From Mucilaginibacter sp. (GTDB lineage Bacteria; Bacteroidota; Bacteroidia; Sphingobacteriales; Sphingobacteriaceae), in assembly GCF_028288185.1 (NCBI RefSeq), contig NZ_JAQBOF010000036.1:93793-157792 (forward strand): DNA of 64,000 bases. The letters are read 5' to 3'. Under the pieces are notes generated by a model. The model had not been told where the DNA came from, made no database searches, and saw nothing but the letters and a program-made list of their open reading frames with translations. Position numbers and translations under genes: made by a program. Below, in pieces: positions 34,871 through 44,496 of the stretch. How positions within the stretch are numbered: position 1 is the stretch's first letter; each line of letters starts with the position of its first letter.

Positions 34871-35452
34871 TTAAAACGTCTTGCTGTTATAGCAAATGCG
34901 GCAGCGCGGCTCATAACTGTCCTTTTCGCCCAGTAACACCTTTTCTTTGTTGGGTACTAAACGGTAGGAGTAAAGCGCCGGATTACCGCACCTAAGGCAT
35001 ACCGCATGTACTTTAGTAACCGATTCGGCAATAGCCATCAAGGTTGGCATAGGGCCAAATGGACGACCCTTAAAATCCATATCCAGGCCGGCAATAATTA
35101 CACGTATGCCTTTATTGGCTAAAGTGGTGCAAACATCGGGTAGTTTATTATCAAAAAATTGTGCTTCATCAATACCAATTACCTGCGCGTGGCCTGCTAA
35201 TAATAATATTTCTGATGATTTACTAACAGGTGTAGATGCCGCCGCAGTAGCATTGTGTGATACTACATCGCTCTCGTCATAACGCACATCCAGCTTAGGT
35301 TTAAAAATTTTAACGCTTAGTTTTGCATAACGGGCCCGGTTTATCCGCCGTATCAATTCTTCGGTCTTACCCGAAAACATGGACCCGCAAATAACTTCAA
35401 TCCCGCCACCGCTTTCATTTTTTCGCTTAAAAATATCTTCGGTGAGCTGCAT
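34871..35452 (-). CDS. tdk: Thymidine kinase, type II
   Basis: Phosphorylates thymidine to dTMP in the salvage pathway. The 193 residues carry Walker A GSMFSGKT at 23-30, IDEAQFFD near 95, the lasso region and a zinc site with cysteines in CLRCG and CRIC. The N-terminal extension MQLTEDIFKRKNESGGG is a little longer than in E. coli Tdk. It is divergent from the gene at 35527. Confidence 0.96.
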   Translation of the reverse strand: MQLTEDIFKRKNESGGGIEVICGSMFSGKTEELIRRINRARYAKLSVKIFKPKLDVRYDESDVVSHNATAAASTPVSKSSEILLLAGHAQVIGIDEAQFFDNKLPDVCTTLANKGIRVIIAGLDMDFKGRPFGPMPTLMAIAESVTKVHAVCLRCGNPALYSYRLVPNKEKVLLGEKDSYEPRCRICYNSKTF

Positions 35453-35492
35453 AGTAAACTTTAGTAAGGGTCTAATATCAGAATTTAATGCT

Positions 35493-35500
35493 TAATTTTG
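35493..35500 (+). promoter_or_regulatory. -7 box of the gene at 35527
   Basis: TAATTTTG matches TAnnTTTG, 27 bp upstream of the start codon. Confidence 0.5.
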
Positions 35501-35526
35501 GTAAGCATTTTTTCTAAAGTATTGTA

Positions 35527-36450
35527 ATGAAGCAACTGGAAGTATTTAATAAGATAGGTGGCATAATAAAAGAGCTTAATGACCAATATAAATACATTGA
35601 AGCTAACCCCGAAAATTTAAATGACCTGGAGTTGGAACTGTTTGTTGCCAACGCCCATTTTTTGGCAGATCATGCAGAAATACTAAGTAAACTAAACCTG
35701 CGAAGCAAAGCCTTAAAAGCCGTTGAACCCCAGAAGGTAATTGATATCGACAAGATAATTGAGCAGAAGAGGCCTACAGTTAACGAAAAGTTTTTTGAAC
35801 CGGTAGTGCAGCAACCCAAACGCGACCCTACACGCGTTGAGCTTGCAAATACTACCCCAAAAGCTGATGAACCGGTGGCAAATATTGATCTTTCGACAGA
35901 TACACCAAAAGACTCCTATTCATTTATAATGGAGCAACCCGAAGTTATAAGGCATGAATTGGTTGTTGACGATGATATAGACGAAAATCTTGAGGAAGAA
36001 GTAATTGAACCAGTAATAGAAGAGCCGGAGGAAGAAGAAACTTCGGAAGAATTTGTAGCTGTTGAAGAGCCAAAAGCACGTGTTAAGGAAGTTGAAAAAT
36101 CCATCGCTAAAAAAGAACCTGTTAAAGACAAAGAAGAGGTTATTACCATTAATCAAAAAATATCAGCACAATTAAGCGCTAAGAATAATGTAACAGAGCA
36201 GGCAATTGCGCAGCCGGTAACCAACCTTAAACAGGCTATTACTTTAAACGATAAATTGCTGTACATAAAAGACCTTTTTAACGGTTATAACCTTGCCTAT
36301 AGCGAAGCTATTGAAATATTGAACCGCTTTAACACGTTTGAAGAAGCTAACCGCTTTTTAAATAAGAACTATACTCTTAAAAACAATTGGGACAGCAAAC
36401 CTGAAACATCTGATAAGTTTTTTGCACTGTTGAAGAGAAGGTATAGTTAG
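35527..36450 (+). CDS. Conserved hypothetical protein, acidic middle region
   Basis: A 307-residue cytosolic protein. The N-terminal 70 residues are helical (ELNDQYKYIEANPENLNDLELELFVANAHFLADHAEIL), the middle (about 95-220) is acidic and probably disordered, and the C-terminal 65 residues are a helical domain (LLYIKDLFNGYNLAYSEAIEILNRFNTFEEANRFL). This layout occurs in Bacteroidota hypothetical proteins. The function is unknown. Its TAG stop is the first part of a C-rich hairpin element that also serves as terminator. Confidence 0.78.
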   Translation: MKQLEVFNKIGGIIKELNDQYKYIEANPENLNDLELELFVANAHFLADHAEILSKLNLRSKALKAVEPQKVIDIDKIIEQKRPTVNEKFFEPVVQQPKRDPTRVELANTTPKADEPVANIDLSTDTPKDSYSFIMEQPEVIRHELVVDDDIDENLEEEVIEPVIEEPEEEETSEEFVAVEEPKARVKEVEKSIAKKEPVKDKEEVITINQKISAQLSAKNNVTEQAIAQPVTNLKQAITLNDKLLYIKDLFNGYNLAYSEAIEILNRFNTFEEANRFLNKNYTLKNNWDSKPETSDKFFALLKRRYS

Positions 36451-36486
36451 CCCCCTCTAAATCTCCCCGGTAGGGGAGACTTTTTT
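36448..36486 (+). terminator. C-rich element: stop codon plus terminator
   Basis: The sequence starts TAGCCCCCTCTAAATC. TCTCCCC (36462-36468) pairs with GGGGAGA (36473-36479), then CTTTTTT. The TAG is the stop codon of the preceding gene. Related copies are at 48060, 51716 and 63645. Confidence 0.85.
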
Positions 36487-36519
36487 AATCACCTATTCAA
36501 AGCCTCCCTTCCGGGGGAC

Positions 36520-37794
36520 TTACGCGTAGATCATTCCCATCCTGTTCGAATCCAGCTTTATCAGGATAAATATCATAACAGTAAAGCTTATCAGGGATGA
36601 CCCCCCGTAACTTATCAGCGGCAGTGGTATACCGATTGATGGTACTATGCCGATAGTCATACCAATATTGATTACCACGTGGAAGAAGATAACGGAGGCT
36701 ACACCATAAGCGTAAATGCGCGAGAAGGGGGATCGCTGTCGCTCGGCGATATAGATTATCCGCAGCACCAGCAGCAGGTATAACCCTAATACTACAACAG
36801 ATCCGGCAAAGCCAAATTCCTCGCCAACGGTACAGAAAATAAAATCGGTACTTTGCTCAGGTACAAACGAGTATTTGGTTTGTGTACCCTTCATATATCC
36901 CTTACCCCAAAGTTTACCCGAGCCTATGGCTATTTTTGATTGATTAACGTTATAACCTTTTCCGCGTAGATCGTTGGTTATGCCCAGCACAATATCAATA
37001 CGCACCTTTTGGTGTGGTTTTAATACTTTAGTATACAGAAACTGCACACTAAAAACAAAGGCTACCAATATACCGGCACCAGTAAGTACGGTAAGCATTA
37101 ATTGCCTGTTGCGCCTGAATAATAGAATAATTATTACCGCGACTAAAATTATGCCGCCAACAATTATGGGCAGGTTATTTAATTTAATTGTTAAAACAAA
37201 CAGAGCGATAAACAAGCCTTCCAATATCAAAAAGTAAGGTGATAACCCTTCGCGATACAATACGAATATTAACGAGCTAAATACTAATGTTGACCCAGCA
37301 TCCGGCTGCAATAAAATCAATACCATCGGGAAAAAGATGATACCCGCAGCAATAGCGAACGACTTAATCTCGGTAACCTTTATATTGGCCCCGCTTAAAT
37401 ACCGGGCCAATAGCAGGCAGGTGGCAAATTTGGCAAACTCTGACGGTTGCAGCCTAAAGCCGCCCGGTAATGATATCCAGGCCTGGTTGCCGCCTACATT
37501 ACGGCCTACAACAAGTACAAGCAAGAGGAGTAATACCGTTATGGTATATATAGCTGGTGCTAGTGCCGAGAGGAACCTACTCTCTAATAACAAAATAAAT
37601 ATCCCCAAAACAATAGCTATAATAACAAATATAAACTGCTTGCCATAGTTGGTATCCAAATCAACAAAAGAAGAATTTTTAGGGTCAAATACAGCCGAAT
37701 GGATACTAAGCACCCCAATGGCACAAAGCGCCAGGTAAATGAGTACCGTTAGCCAGTCTACATTAAAAAAGAAGCTGCGCTGTTGGTTACTCAT
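36520..37794 (-). CDS. rodA: Rod-shape SEDS glycosyltransferase RodA
   Basis: Polymerises lipid II during cell elongation together with PBP2. The 424 residues have about ten membrane segments and the SEDS signatures LQPDAGSTLVF, FVPEQSTDFIFCTVGEEFG and GIPLPLISYGGSS. It is the last gene of the mre cluster, and its start overlaps the PBP2 stop by 8 bp. The order mreB-mreC-mreD-PBP2-rodA is conserved across bacteria. Confidence 0.96.
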   Translation of the reverse strand: MSNQQRSFFFNVDWLTVLIYLALCAIGVLSIHSAVFDPKNSSFVDLDTNYGKQFIFVIIAIVLGIFILLLESRFLSALAPAIYTITVLLLLLVLVVGRNVGGNQAWISLPGGFRLQPSEFAKFATCLLLARYLSGANIKVTEIKSFAIAAGIIFFPMVLILLQPDAGSTLVFSSLIFVLYREGLSPYFLILEGLFIALFVLTIKLNNLPIIVGGIILVAVIIILLFRRNRQLMLTVLTGAGILVAFVFSVQFLYTKVLKPHQKVRIDIVLGITNDLRGKGYNVNQSKIAIGSGKLWGKGYMKGTQTKYSFVPEQSTDFIFCTVGEEFGFAGSVVVLGLYLLLVLRIIYIAERQRSPFSRIYAYGVASVIFFHVVINIGMTIGIVPSIGIPLPLISYGGSSLISFTVMIFILIKLDSNRMGMIYA

Positions 37795-39781
37795 TGGCTT
37801 TTGGTTTAATGGCTGCTGTGTGTTTTGGATCTGTTACTGTTTTATTCTTTTTTGCTGCCGATTTGATTACCGCTTTTTTACGTATCGAATCTGCCTTTAG
37901 TTTTTTCAGGCTATCGGCTTTGGCTTTTTGTGCGGGCGAAATTTTATTGATAATTTCCGGTAAGAGGTTAGCATTCATATAATACTCCGGCTCGATGCCT
38001 GATGGACGGCGGGTAATGCTGTCGCGTAAATATTTTTCAACTATAAAACTGGCAATTGGTGCGGCCCAGGTAGCACCCTGTCCTGAATTTTCGACCACTA
38101 CTGCTATGGCTATTTTGGGGTTTTCTCTGGGTGCAAAAGCCACAAATACCGAGTTGTCCTTACCCGACACTTGCGCGGTACCTGTTTTTCCGCACATGAT
38201 TATGCCAGGTATTTTTGCCCCGGCAGCTGTACCCGCATCAACCACGCGCTGCATCCCGTCAATTACCGGTTCAAAATACTGCGCGTCTATCCCCACATAA
38301 TTTTTTAGGGTATACTCTTGTTTTATGATCTTCTTACTGCCTATAGATTTTATAAGGTGCGGTTTGTAATAAAAACCACGGTTAGCAATAGTAGCTTCTA
38401 TATTGGCCAATTGCAAAGGTGTAGCTGATAACTCGCCCTGCCCGATGCCTAATGAAATAACGGTGCTTGAGCGCCAACCGCCACGATGATAAAGTTTATC
38501 ATAAAACTTTGCTTTGGGTAAGTTACCGCTGTTTTCGCCCGGCAGATCAAGATCAAGCCTGGAGCCCAAGCCAAACTTGGCCACATTGTTTCGCCATAAG
38601 GTAAACGTTGTATCGGTTTGTTTTGCACCGTTACGGTTTATCAATTTTTCAAACACCATATCAAAGTAACCGTTGCATGATTCGGCCACGGCGCTGCTCA
38701 GGTTAACTAATCCATGGCGCTCGTGATGAAAACAAGGTATCCTGCGATTACCGGCCTGATAATAACCCGGGCAATTGTAGGTGGTTTGTGGGGTGATAAT
38801 GCCTTCCTGCATAGCAATTAACGCGCTTAATGGTTTAAACGACGAGCCCGGAGGATAAGTGCCCATTATGGGTCTTATTAAAAAAGGTTTATATGGGTCG
38901 GTATCTAATTCTTTGTAATTACCACCTCTTGCGGGGCCTACCACCATTAAGTTTGGGTTATAGGTAGGGCTGCTTACAAAAGCAAGGATCTCGCCGGTTG
39001 ACGGCTCGATGGCTATAATACTGCCAACCTTATTTTGCATTAGCTTTTCGCCCAGTTTTTGGATGCGCATGTCTAATGATGATATTAAACGCTCGCCGGA
39101 AACTGCCGCCGTATCATAAGCCCCGTTGGCGTAATGGCCCTTAGCTATCCCTCTTGAGTCAACCATCATATTCCTGACACCACGTTGTCCGCGTAAAACA
39201 GTTTCATAAGCTTTTTCAACGCCGCTTATGCCCACATAATCGCCACGGTGATAATAACCGCCTGATTTGGCAATCACATTTTCTGATGCTTCGCCAATAA
39301 ATCCTAAAAATTGCGCGGCCGTAGAGTCAGGATAGGTGCGGATAGGGTGAGGCACTACTTTAAATCCAGAAAACTCTGACATCCTTTCCTGGAGCGATGC
39401 ATACAATTGCGGTGATAATTGCTTATCAAAAGGCGACTCGAGATTGCGGGAGTATTTTACCGCTTTTTCAATTTTGGTAACAAACTCTTCTTTGGTGATG
39501 CCTATTAATTTGCAAAACTCAAGCGTATCAATTCCTTTAACATCTTTTGGGGTAACAGTAATATCATAAACTAACTGGTTCCTCACCAATAATTTTTCAT
39601 TACGGTCTAATATCGGCCCACGATCGGGAAACAGAATCTCCTGGCGGATAGCATTCTTTTTGGCATAGAACAGGTACTTATCATCAATTATCTGGATGTA
39701 AAATAACCGCCCAAGTAATACCAGTATAAGCGTTATGAAAATGCCCCCGATAACGTATCGCCGCTCAAAAAAAGTATTCAT
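37787..39781 (-). CDS. mrdA: Penicillin-binding protein 2
   Basis: Transpeptidase of the elongasome. The 664 residues have one N-terminal membrane anchor (about 9-30), a dimerisation domain and a transpeptidase domain with the SxxK site GSSFKPL, the SxN site SCNGYF and the KTG site CGKTGTAQ. The C-terminal 60 residues are Lys- and Ala-rich with no known fold. The start overlaps the mreD stop by 4 bp, consistent with coupled translation with RodA. Confidence 0.96.
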   Translation of the reverse strand: MNTFFERRYVIGGIFITLILVLLGRLFYIQIIDDKYLFYAKKNAIRQEILFPDRGPILDRNEKLLVRNQLVYDITVTPKDVKGIDTLEFCKLIGITKEEFVTKIEKAVKYSRNLESPFDKQLSPQLYASLQERMSEFSGFKVVPHPIRTYPDSTAAQFLGFIGEASENVIAKSGGYYHRGDYVGISGVEKAYETVLRGQRGVRNMMVDSRGIAKGHYANGAYDTAAVSGERLISSLDMRIQKLGEKLMQNKVGSIIAIEPSTGEILAFVSSPTYNPNLMVVGPARGGNYKELDTDPYKPFLIRPIMGTYPPGSSFKPLSALIAMQEGIITPQTTYNCPGYYQAGNRRIPCFHHERHGLVNLSSAVAESCNGYFDMVFEKLINRNGAKQTDTTFTLWRNNVAKFGLGSRLDLDLPGENSGNLPKAKFYDKLYHRGGWRSSTVISLGIGQGELSATPLQLANIEATIANRGFYYKPHLIKSIGSKKIIKQEYTLKNYVGIDAQYFEPVIDGMQRVVDAGTAAGAKIPGIIMCGKTGTAQVSGKDNSVFVAFAPRENPKIAIAVVVENSGQGATWAAPIASFIVEKYLRDSITRRPSGIEPEYYMNANLLPEIINKISPAQKAKADSLKKLKADSIRKKAVIKSAAKKNKTVTDPKHTAAIKPKANE

Positions 39782-40296
39782 TTACGCTCTTTACTTTTAT
39801 AAAATAACAAGCCCGAAACTAATATCAAAAATACTGTAAATAATGAACTTAAAACTACACGGGTTATTGTGTATTGGATCTCTGAAAAGCGGAAAACCTC
39901 CAGGTTAAAAAGAAAGAAGTGATGGAATAGGGTGAGTATAAGCGCATAAGTAAAAAACCACCTAAAGCCCATAATACTTAAAGTAGGCTCGGGCTCATTA
40001 TCAAAGCCGTCTTTTTGTACGGTTATGCTTATAAATAAAATGCGAACCAGCGCCAATAATACACAAGCGGTAGTGTGCAGGCCCGGGGTATCATAAAAGG
40101 CATCAATAGTTAAGCCTAAAATAAAGGCTAGTGTAAACAGTAAAATGTTTGGCGTTTCAAACGGCAGCAGCAAAATAAAAAGAATATACAGATACGGTGT
40201 TGATAGATTATACAGTGTTATATTCTTCAACAAAAACACCTGTATAAAAACCAGCGATATAAACCGCAGTATGTTAACAATAATGGTCCTACTCAT
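39778..40296 (-). CDS. mreD: Rod-shape determining protein MreD
   Basis: A 172-residue inner-membrane protein with five to six spans, of low sequence conservation. It is assigned from size, hydrophobicity and position between mreC and PBP2. Its start overlaps the end of mreC by 8 bp. It takes part in the Mre complex with MreC. Confidence 0.85.
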   Translation of the reverse strand: MSRTIIVNILRFISLVFIQVFLLKNITLYNLSTPYLYILFILLLPFETPNILLFTLAFILGLTIDAFYDTPGLHTTACVLLALVRILFISITVQKDGFDNEPEPTLSIMGFRWFFTYALILTLFHHFFLFNLEVFRFSEIQYTITRVVLSSLFTVFLILVSGLLFYKSKERK

Positions 40297-41122
40297 CCTT
40301 CTTCTCCTGGCCCTCCAATGCCAATTGCTCCTTAGCCAATTTGTTAATTACCACATTTACATATTGCAATTTGCCAAAATCAACAGCAAGTTCAACCTCC
40401 ATGTTTAATGATGAGCCGCCTTCTTTTGTATGCAGGTTACTTACTTTGCCAATAGGGATGCCTGATGGAAATAAAGAATATTCGGTAGTAACAACCTTTT
40501 CGCCCAAGCGTGGCTGCGCATTGTTGGCAACATCAACTAATAAGCCTTTGCGGGCATCAAGATCACCGCCCCAGATAAATGACCCTATATCCTTATGATC
40601 GGCCAGCATAGCGCTTATGCGTGTTTCTTTATGTAAAACAGATTGCACCACCGACATATATTCGCTTACCAAAACAACTTTGCCCACAACACCCTGGCCG
40701 CAAATAACACCCATGCCTTTTTCAATACCGGCATGGCTGCCTTTGTTTATGGTAAGATAATTATTACGATGGTTGATAGAGTTATTGATCACGGCAGCCT
40801 CTATGAATTGGTATTGCTGCTTGTATACGGTATCGGTTATTTTATGTTTGCTAACAGAATCTATATAAAACGAAGATTTAAGCTGATTGCGCAACATTGC
40901 ATTCTCGCGTGCCAAACTATCATTAACCTCGCGCAGCGAAATGTAGCTTTTTAACTGATCGGCCTGGGCATATAAATTGCTGGTGATCTTGTTTGTACTG
41001 TTTATGAAAGTAGCTTTTTGAAAAGAGTTGTATTTGACATAAATAACCAGCGCACTAACCTCAAATATAATGAACAGGAAAAACGCGTTGTACTTGCTGA
41101 TGAAGATTAACAAATTACGCAT
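40289..41122 (-). CDS. mreC: Rod-shape determining protein MreC
   Basis: A 277-residue periplasmic scaffold with one N-terminal membrane segment (about 10-28), a coiled-coil near 60-85 and the MreC beta domains (GSHAGIEKGMGVICGQGVVGKVV, RLGEKVVTTEYSLFPSGIPIGKV). It links MreB to PBP2 and RodA. The last 25 residues are charged. Confidence 0.95.
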   Translation of the reverse strand: MRNLLIFISKYNAFFLFIIFEVSALVIYVKYNSFQKATFINSTNKITSNLYAQADQLKSYISLREVNDSLARENAMLRNQLKSSFYIDSVSKHKITDTVYKQQYQFIEAAVINNSINHRNNYLTINKGSHAGIEKGMGVICGQGVVGKVVLVSEYMSVVQSVLHKETRISAMLADHKDIGSFIWGGDLDARKGLLVDVANNAQPRLGEKVVTTEYSLFPSGIPIGKVSNLHTKEGGSSLNMEVELAVDFGKLQYVNVVINKLAKEQLALEGQEKKDE

Positions 41123-41200
41123 TGTAAGTGATGAGTTTTGAGTGATGAGTTTTGAGAAGTAAGTAACTCATCACTCACTACCCAAAACTCACAACTAAGT

Positions 41201-42223
41201 TTACTGCATTAAAAATTTAAAATTACCAATATTTTTAAGAGCGGTTCCGGTTCCACGTACAACGGCTCGTAGCGGGTCTTCGGCAACATGTACGGGTAGT
41301 TTAGTTTTGGCAGATATACGTCTGTCTAACCCACGCAATAACGCGCCGCCACCGGTTAAGTATATACCGGTTTGATAAATATCTGCCGAAAGCTCGGGCG
41401 GGGTAATCTCCAATGCTTTTAATATCGCTTCTTCAATTTTCGAAATTGATTTATCCAGGCAATGCGCAATTTCTGTGTACGATACCATGATCTGCTTTGG
41501 TACGCCGGTCATTAAATCACGGCCCTGTACGGCAAAGTCGGCAGGTGGGTCGCTTAGTTCAGGTAACGCTGCACCAACCTCTATTTTAATTTTCTCGGCA
41601 GTACGGTCACCAATCATGATGTTGTGCTGGCGGCGGATATATTGTACAATGTCAGAGTCAAAATTATCTCCCGCTACGCGGATAGACTGATCGCAAACAA
41701 TACCGGATAGGGCAATAACCGCTATCTCTGTGGTACCACCACCAATATCAATGATCATGTTACCCATTGGCTCTTCTACATCAATACCAATACCTACGGC
41801 TGCTGCCATTGGCTCATGTATCAGGTAAACTTCTTTGGCACCTGCTATCTCTGCCGAATCGCGCACGGCACGTTTCTCTACCTCGGTAATGCCAGATGGG
41901 ATACAAATAACCATACGTAATGATGGAAAGAACCATCCTTTACCCTGGTTAATCATTTTTATCATGCCGCGTATCATGTGCTCGGCAGCGTTAAAGTCGG
42001 CAATTACACCATCTTTAAGCGGGCGTACTGTACGAATGTTATCGTGGGTTTTGCCCTCCATTTGCATGGCCTGGCGCCCAATTGCAATAACTTTGTTGGT
42101 GGTGCGGTCAAAAGCTACTATTGACGGTTCGTCAACAACAACTTTATCATTATGTATGATGAGGGTATTTGCGGTACCTAAATCTATTGCGATCTCTTGT
42201 GTGAAAAAATTAAATAAACCCAT
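41201..42223 (-). CDS. mreB: Rod-shape determining actin MreB
   Basis: Bacterial actin that organises elongation. The 340 residues have the ATP-binding phosphate-1 IAIDLGTANTLI, phosphate-2 MIIDIGGGTTEIAV and the adenosine segment YLTGGGALLRGLD. A TACCTTTG box lies 25 bp upstream. It leads the mre operon, about 80 bp before mreC, a gap that holds direct and inverted GTGATGAGTTTTGAG motifs. Confidence 0.97.
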   Translation of the reverse strand: MGLFNFFTQEIAIDLGTANTLIIHNDKVVVDEPSIVAFDRTTNKVIAIGRQAMQMEGKTHDNIRTVRPLKDGVIADFNAAEHMIRGMIKMINQGKGWFFPSLRMVICIPSGITEVEKRAVRDSAEIAGAKEVYLIHEPMAAAVGIGIDVEEPMGNMIIDIGGGTTEIAVIALSGIVCDQSIRVAGDNFDSDIVQYIRRQHNIMIGDRTAEKIKIEVGAALPELSDPPADFAVQGRDLMTGVPKQIMVSYTEIAHCLDKSISKIEEAILKALEITPPELSADIYQTGIYLTGGGALLRGLDRRISAKTKLPVHVAEDPLRAVVRGTGTALKNIGNFKFLMQ

Positions 42224-42247
42224 TTGTAGTTTGCTTCAAATAATTTG

Positions 42248-42255
42248 CAAAGGTA
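42248..42255 (-). promoter_or_regulatory. -7 box of mreB
   Basis: The minus strand reads TACCTTTG, 25 bp before the mreB ATG. Confidence 0.6.
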
Positions 42256-42297
42256 TGATTAAGAGCACTAATTAATCTAATGAAAATCGAATTTCAA

Positions 42298-42354
42298 GAA
42301 TTAATGCGAATTGATAAATATAACTCCTATTTCGTGCAATTCGTATTAATTTGT
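42298..42354. repeat. Imperfect inverted repeat between purH and mreB
   Basis: AATTAATGCGAATTG and, inverted, CAATTCGTATTAATT are complementary at 14 of 15 positions around a 27-bp AT-rich loop. It is in the purH-mreB gap and could attenuate purH read-through. Confidence 0.6.
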
Positions 42355-42373
42355 GTAATTAGTGCATTTTTTA

Positions 42374-43900
42374 TTAATGTTTAAAGTGGCGTATGCCGGT
42401 AGTAACCATCGAAATGTTTTTTTGATTGCACATTTCAACAGAAAGCTTATCGTTTATTGATCCGCCCGGTTGTAGTACTGCTAGTATTCCTGCTTCTGCA
42501 GCCAGTTCAACACAATCAGGGAAAGGAAAGAAAGCATCAGATGCCATTACCGCTCCTTTTAAGTCAAACCCAAAGCTTTCAGCTTTTATAATCGCTTGTC
42601 TTAACGAATCAACCCTTGATGTTTGGCCAACGCCGCTAGCCATAAGCTGGTGGTTTTTAGCGAATACTATCGTGTTTGATTTGGTATGCTTAACAATCTT
42701 GTTTGCGAAATAAAGATCTTTTAATTCCTGTTCGGTTGGTTTGCGATCTGTTACCGCTGTCATTTGGTCAGGGCCCTCAACGGTAGCATCTTTATCCTGC
42801 TCAATAACACCATTTAACAATGTTTTAAATAGCTTATTAGGCAATTCAACCGGTTGACGAATCAGTATGATACGATTCTTTTTCCCTTGCAAAATTTGAA
42901 CAGCCTCATCAGTATAAGCGGGTGCAATTAATACTTCGTAAAATATTTTGCTGATCTCGGTAGCTGTTTCCGCATCGATCTCGTCATTAGCGATGATCAC
43001 TCCTCCGAATGCCGATACCGGGTCGCAGGCCAAAGCATCTATCCAGGCCTCTTTTATAAAAGAGCGACCTGCAATTCCGCAAGCGTTAGTATGTTTTAAA
43101 ATAGCTACGGTTGGTTCGGTAAATTCGTCTATTAAGGCAACTGCCGCGTCAACATCAACCAGATTGTTGTATGATAATTCTTTACCATGCAATTTGGTAA
43201 ACATTGCATCCAGATTGCCATAGAAAACACCTTTTTGATGGGGATTTTCGCCGTAACGTAATATCTGGCTGGTTTGTATGCTTTGTTTAAATACCGGGAT
43301 AGGGTCTTCCTGGTTAAAATATTGGAAGATAGCGGTATCATAGTTAGAGGTAATGTTAAATGCCTTGTGAGCAAATTTCTTACGCTGATCTATAGTAGTT
43401 GTTCCGTTTTGTGCCTTTAGTATCTGGTCAAGCTCGGTATAATCATCTTTCGATGCTAAAATAACAACATCCTTAAAATTCTTTGCTGCTGCGCGGATAA
43501 GGGAGATACCGCCGATGTCTATCTTCTCGATCACATCATCATGGCCCGCGCCTGATTCTACTGTTTCTTCGAAAGGGTAAAGATCAACAATAACCAGGTC
43601 GATTTCAGGTATTTCGTATTGCGTTAATTGTTGTTTGTCGCTATCATTATTTCTGCGCGCTAAAATACCACCAAATACTTTTGGATGCAGAGTTTTAACA
43701 CGACCGCCTAAAATAGATGGGTAAGAGGTAAGGTCCTCAACAGCAATAACATCAACCCCAAGGCTGCGTATAAAAGTTTCGGTACCACCAGTCGAGTATA
43801 TGTTTACTCCAAGGCGGTTTAACTCATGAATAATAGGCTCCAGGTTATCTTTATAATAAACTGAAATAAGGGCATTTTTAATGGCAACGGACTGACTCAT
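42374..43900 (-). CDS. purH: Bifunctional AICAR formyltransferase / IMP cyclohydrolase
   Basis: Last two steps of IMP synthesis. The 508 residues comprise an N-terminal MGS-like cyclohydrolase domain (about 1-190; GVNIYSTGGTE, KTLHPKVFGGILA) and an AICAR transformylase domain (about 200-508; LRYGENPHQKG, TNACGIAG, VKHTKSNTIVFA, ASDAFFPFPD). A TACCTTTG box lies 22 bp upstream. It is on the same strand as mreB, with a 150-bp gap. Confidence 0.97.
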   Translation of the reverse strand: MSQSVAIKNALISVYYKDNLEPIIHELNRLGVNIYSTGGTETFIRSLGVDVIAVEDLTSYPSILGGRVKTLHPKVFGGILARRNNDSDKQQLTQYEIPEIDLVIVDLYPFEETVESGAGHDDVIEKIDIGGISLIRAAAKNFKDVVILASKDDYTELDQILKAQNGTTTIDQRKKFAHKAFNITSNYDTAIFQYFNQEDPIPVFKQSIQTSQILRYGENPHQKGVFYGNLDAMFTKLHGKELSYNNLVDVDAAVALIDEFTEPTVAILKHTNACGIAGRSFIKEAWIDALACDPVSAFGGVIIANDEIDAETATEISKIFYEVLIAPAYTDEAVQILQGKKNRIILIRQPVELPNKLFKTLLNGVIEQDKDATVEGPDQMTAVTDRKPTEQELKDLYFANKIVKHTKSNTIVFAKNHQLMASGVGQTSRVDSLRQAIIKAESFGFDLKGAVMASDAFFPFPDCVELAAEAGILAVLQPGGSINDKLSVEMCNQKNISMVTTGIRHFKH

Positions 43901-43922
43901 TTACAAGGATTTTTTTGAGCCG

Positions 43923-43930
43923 CAAAGGTA
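43923..43930 (-). promoter_or_regulatory. -7 box of purH
   Basis: The minus strand reads TACCTTTG, 22 bp before the purH start. Confidence 0.6.
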
Positions 43931-44058
43931 GTGATTAGTGATTAGAGATTAGTGGTTGAAGATGAGTTTTTTAAGAAAAAAGTAAATCAATAAAAAAACC
44001 AATTGCCTGTAGCGTTTTTAATACTAACCCCGTATTACCTAAAAACGTAAAACGACTC

Positions 44059-44457
44059 ATGAGAAATTTATCCTACACCTTAACCTTTGTTGCCATTATG
44101 CTTGCTATTGTTAGTTCATGTAAAAAAGACAACATTAAAACCATTGCTAATAATGTACCCTTAATTGGCAAATGGAAATTAAATGCCAATTTTTTTGGCA
44201 CCGGTTCTGCGCCAACCTGGCAACCTGTAGCGGCAAATGATAATCATATCGTTGTATTTAATGCAGATGGTAGCTTGGGCGGCAATGTCTATTCCCAATA
44301 TTATAGCTATAAGCTAAAAGACAGCTTACTCACATTTAGTAACGCCGCCGATGGTGAACTGAGATTATTGTACACCATCAAACACGATACATTAATCATG
44401 ACACCCGCCGGACCGCTCTGTATTGAAGGGTGTGCGATACGATTTATTAAACAATAG
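44059..44457 (+). CDS. Lipocalin-like small lipoprotein
   Basis: A 132-residue lipoprotein with lipobox VSSC (Cys 21) followed by KKDN. The segment LIGKWKLNANFFGTGS with later HIVVFNADGSLGGN and YKLKDSLLTFSN is the lipocalin_4-type pattern common in Bacteroidota. Ligand unknown. It is not adjacent to the similar gene at 46448. Confidence 0.75.
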   Translation: MRNLSYTLTFVAIMLAIVSSCKKDNIKTIANNVPLIGKWKLNANFFGTGSAPTWQPVAANDNHIVVFNADGSLGGNVYSQYYSYKLKDSLLTFSNAADGELRLLYTIKHDTLIMTPAGPLCIEGCAIRFIKQ

Positions 44458-44496
44458 GGGTGACAGAGAATGATCGGGTCTATTATAAAGGCCTGG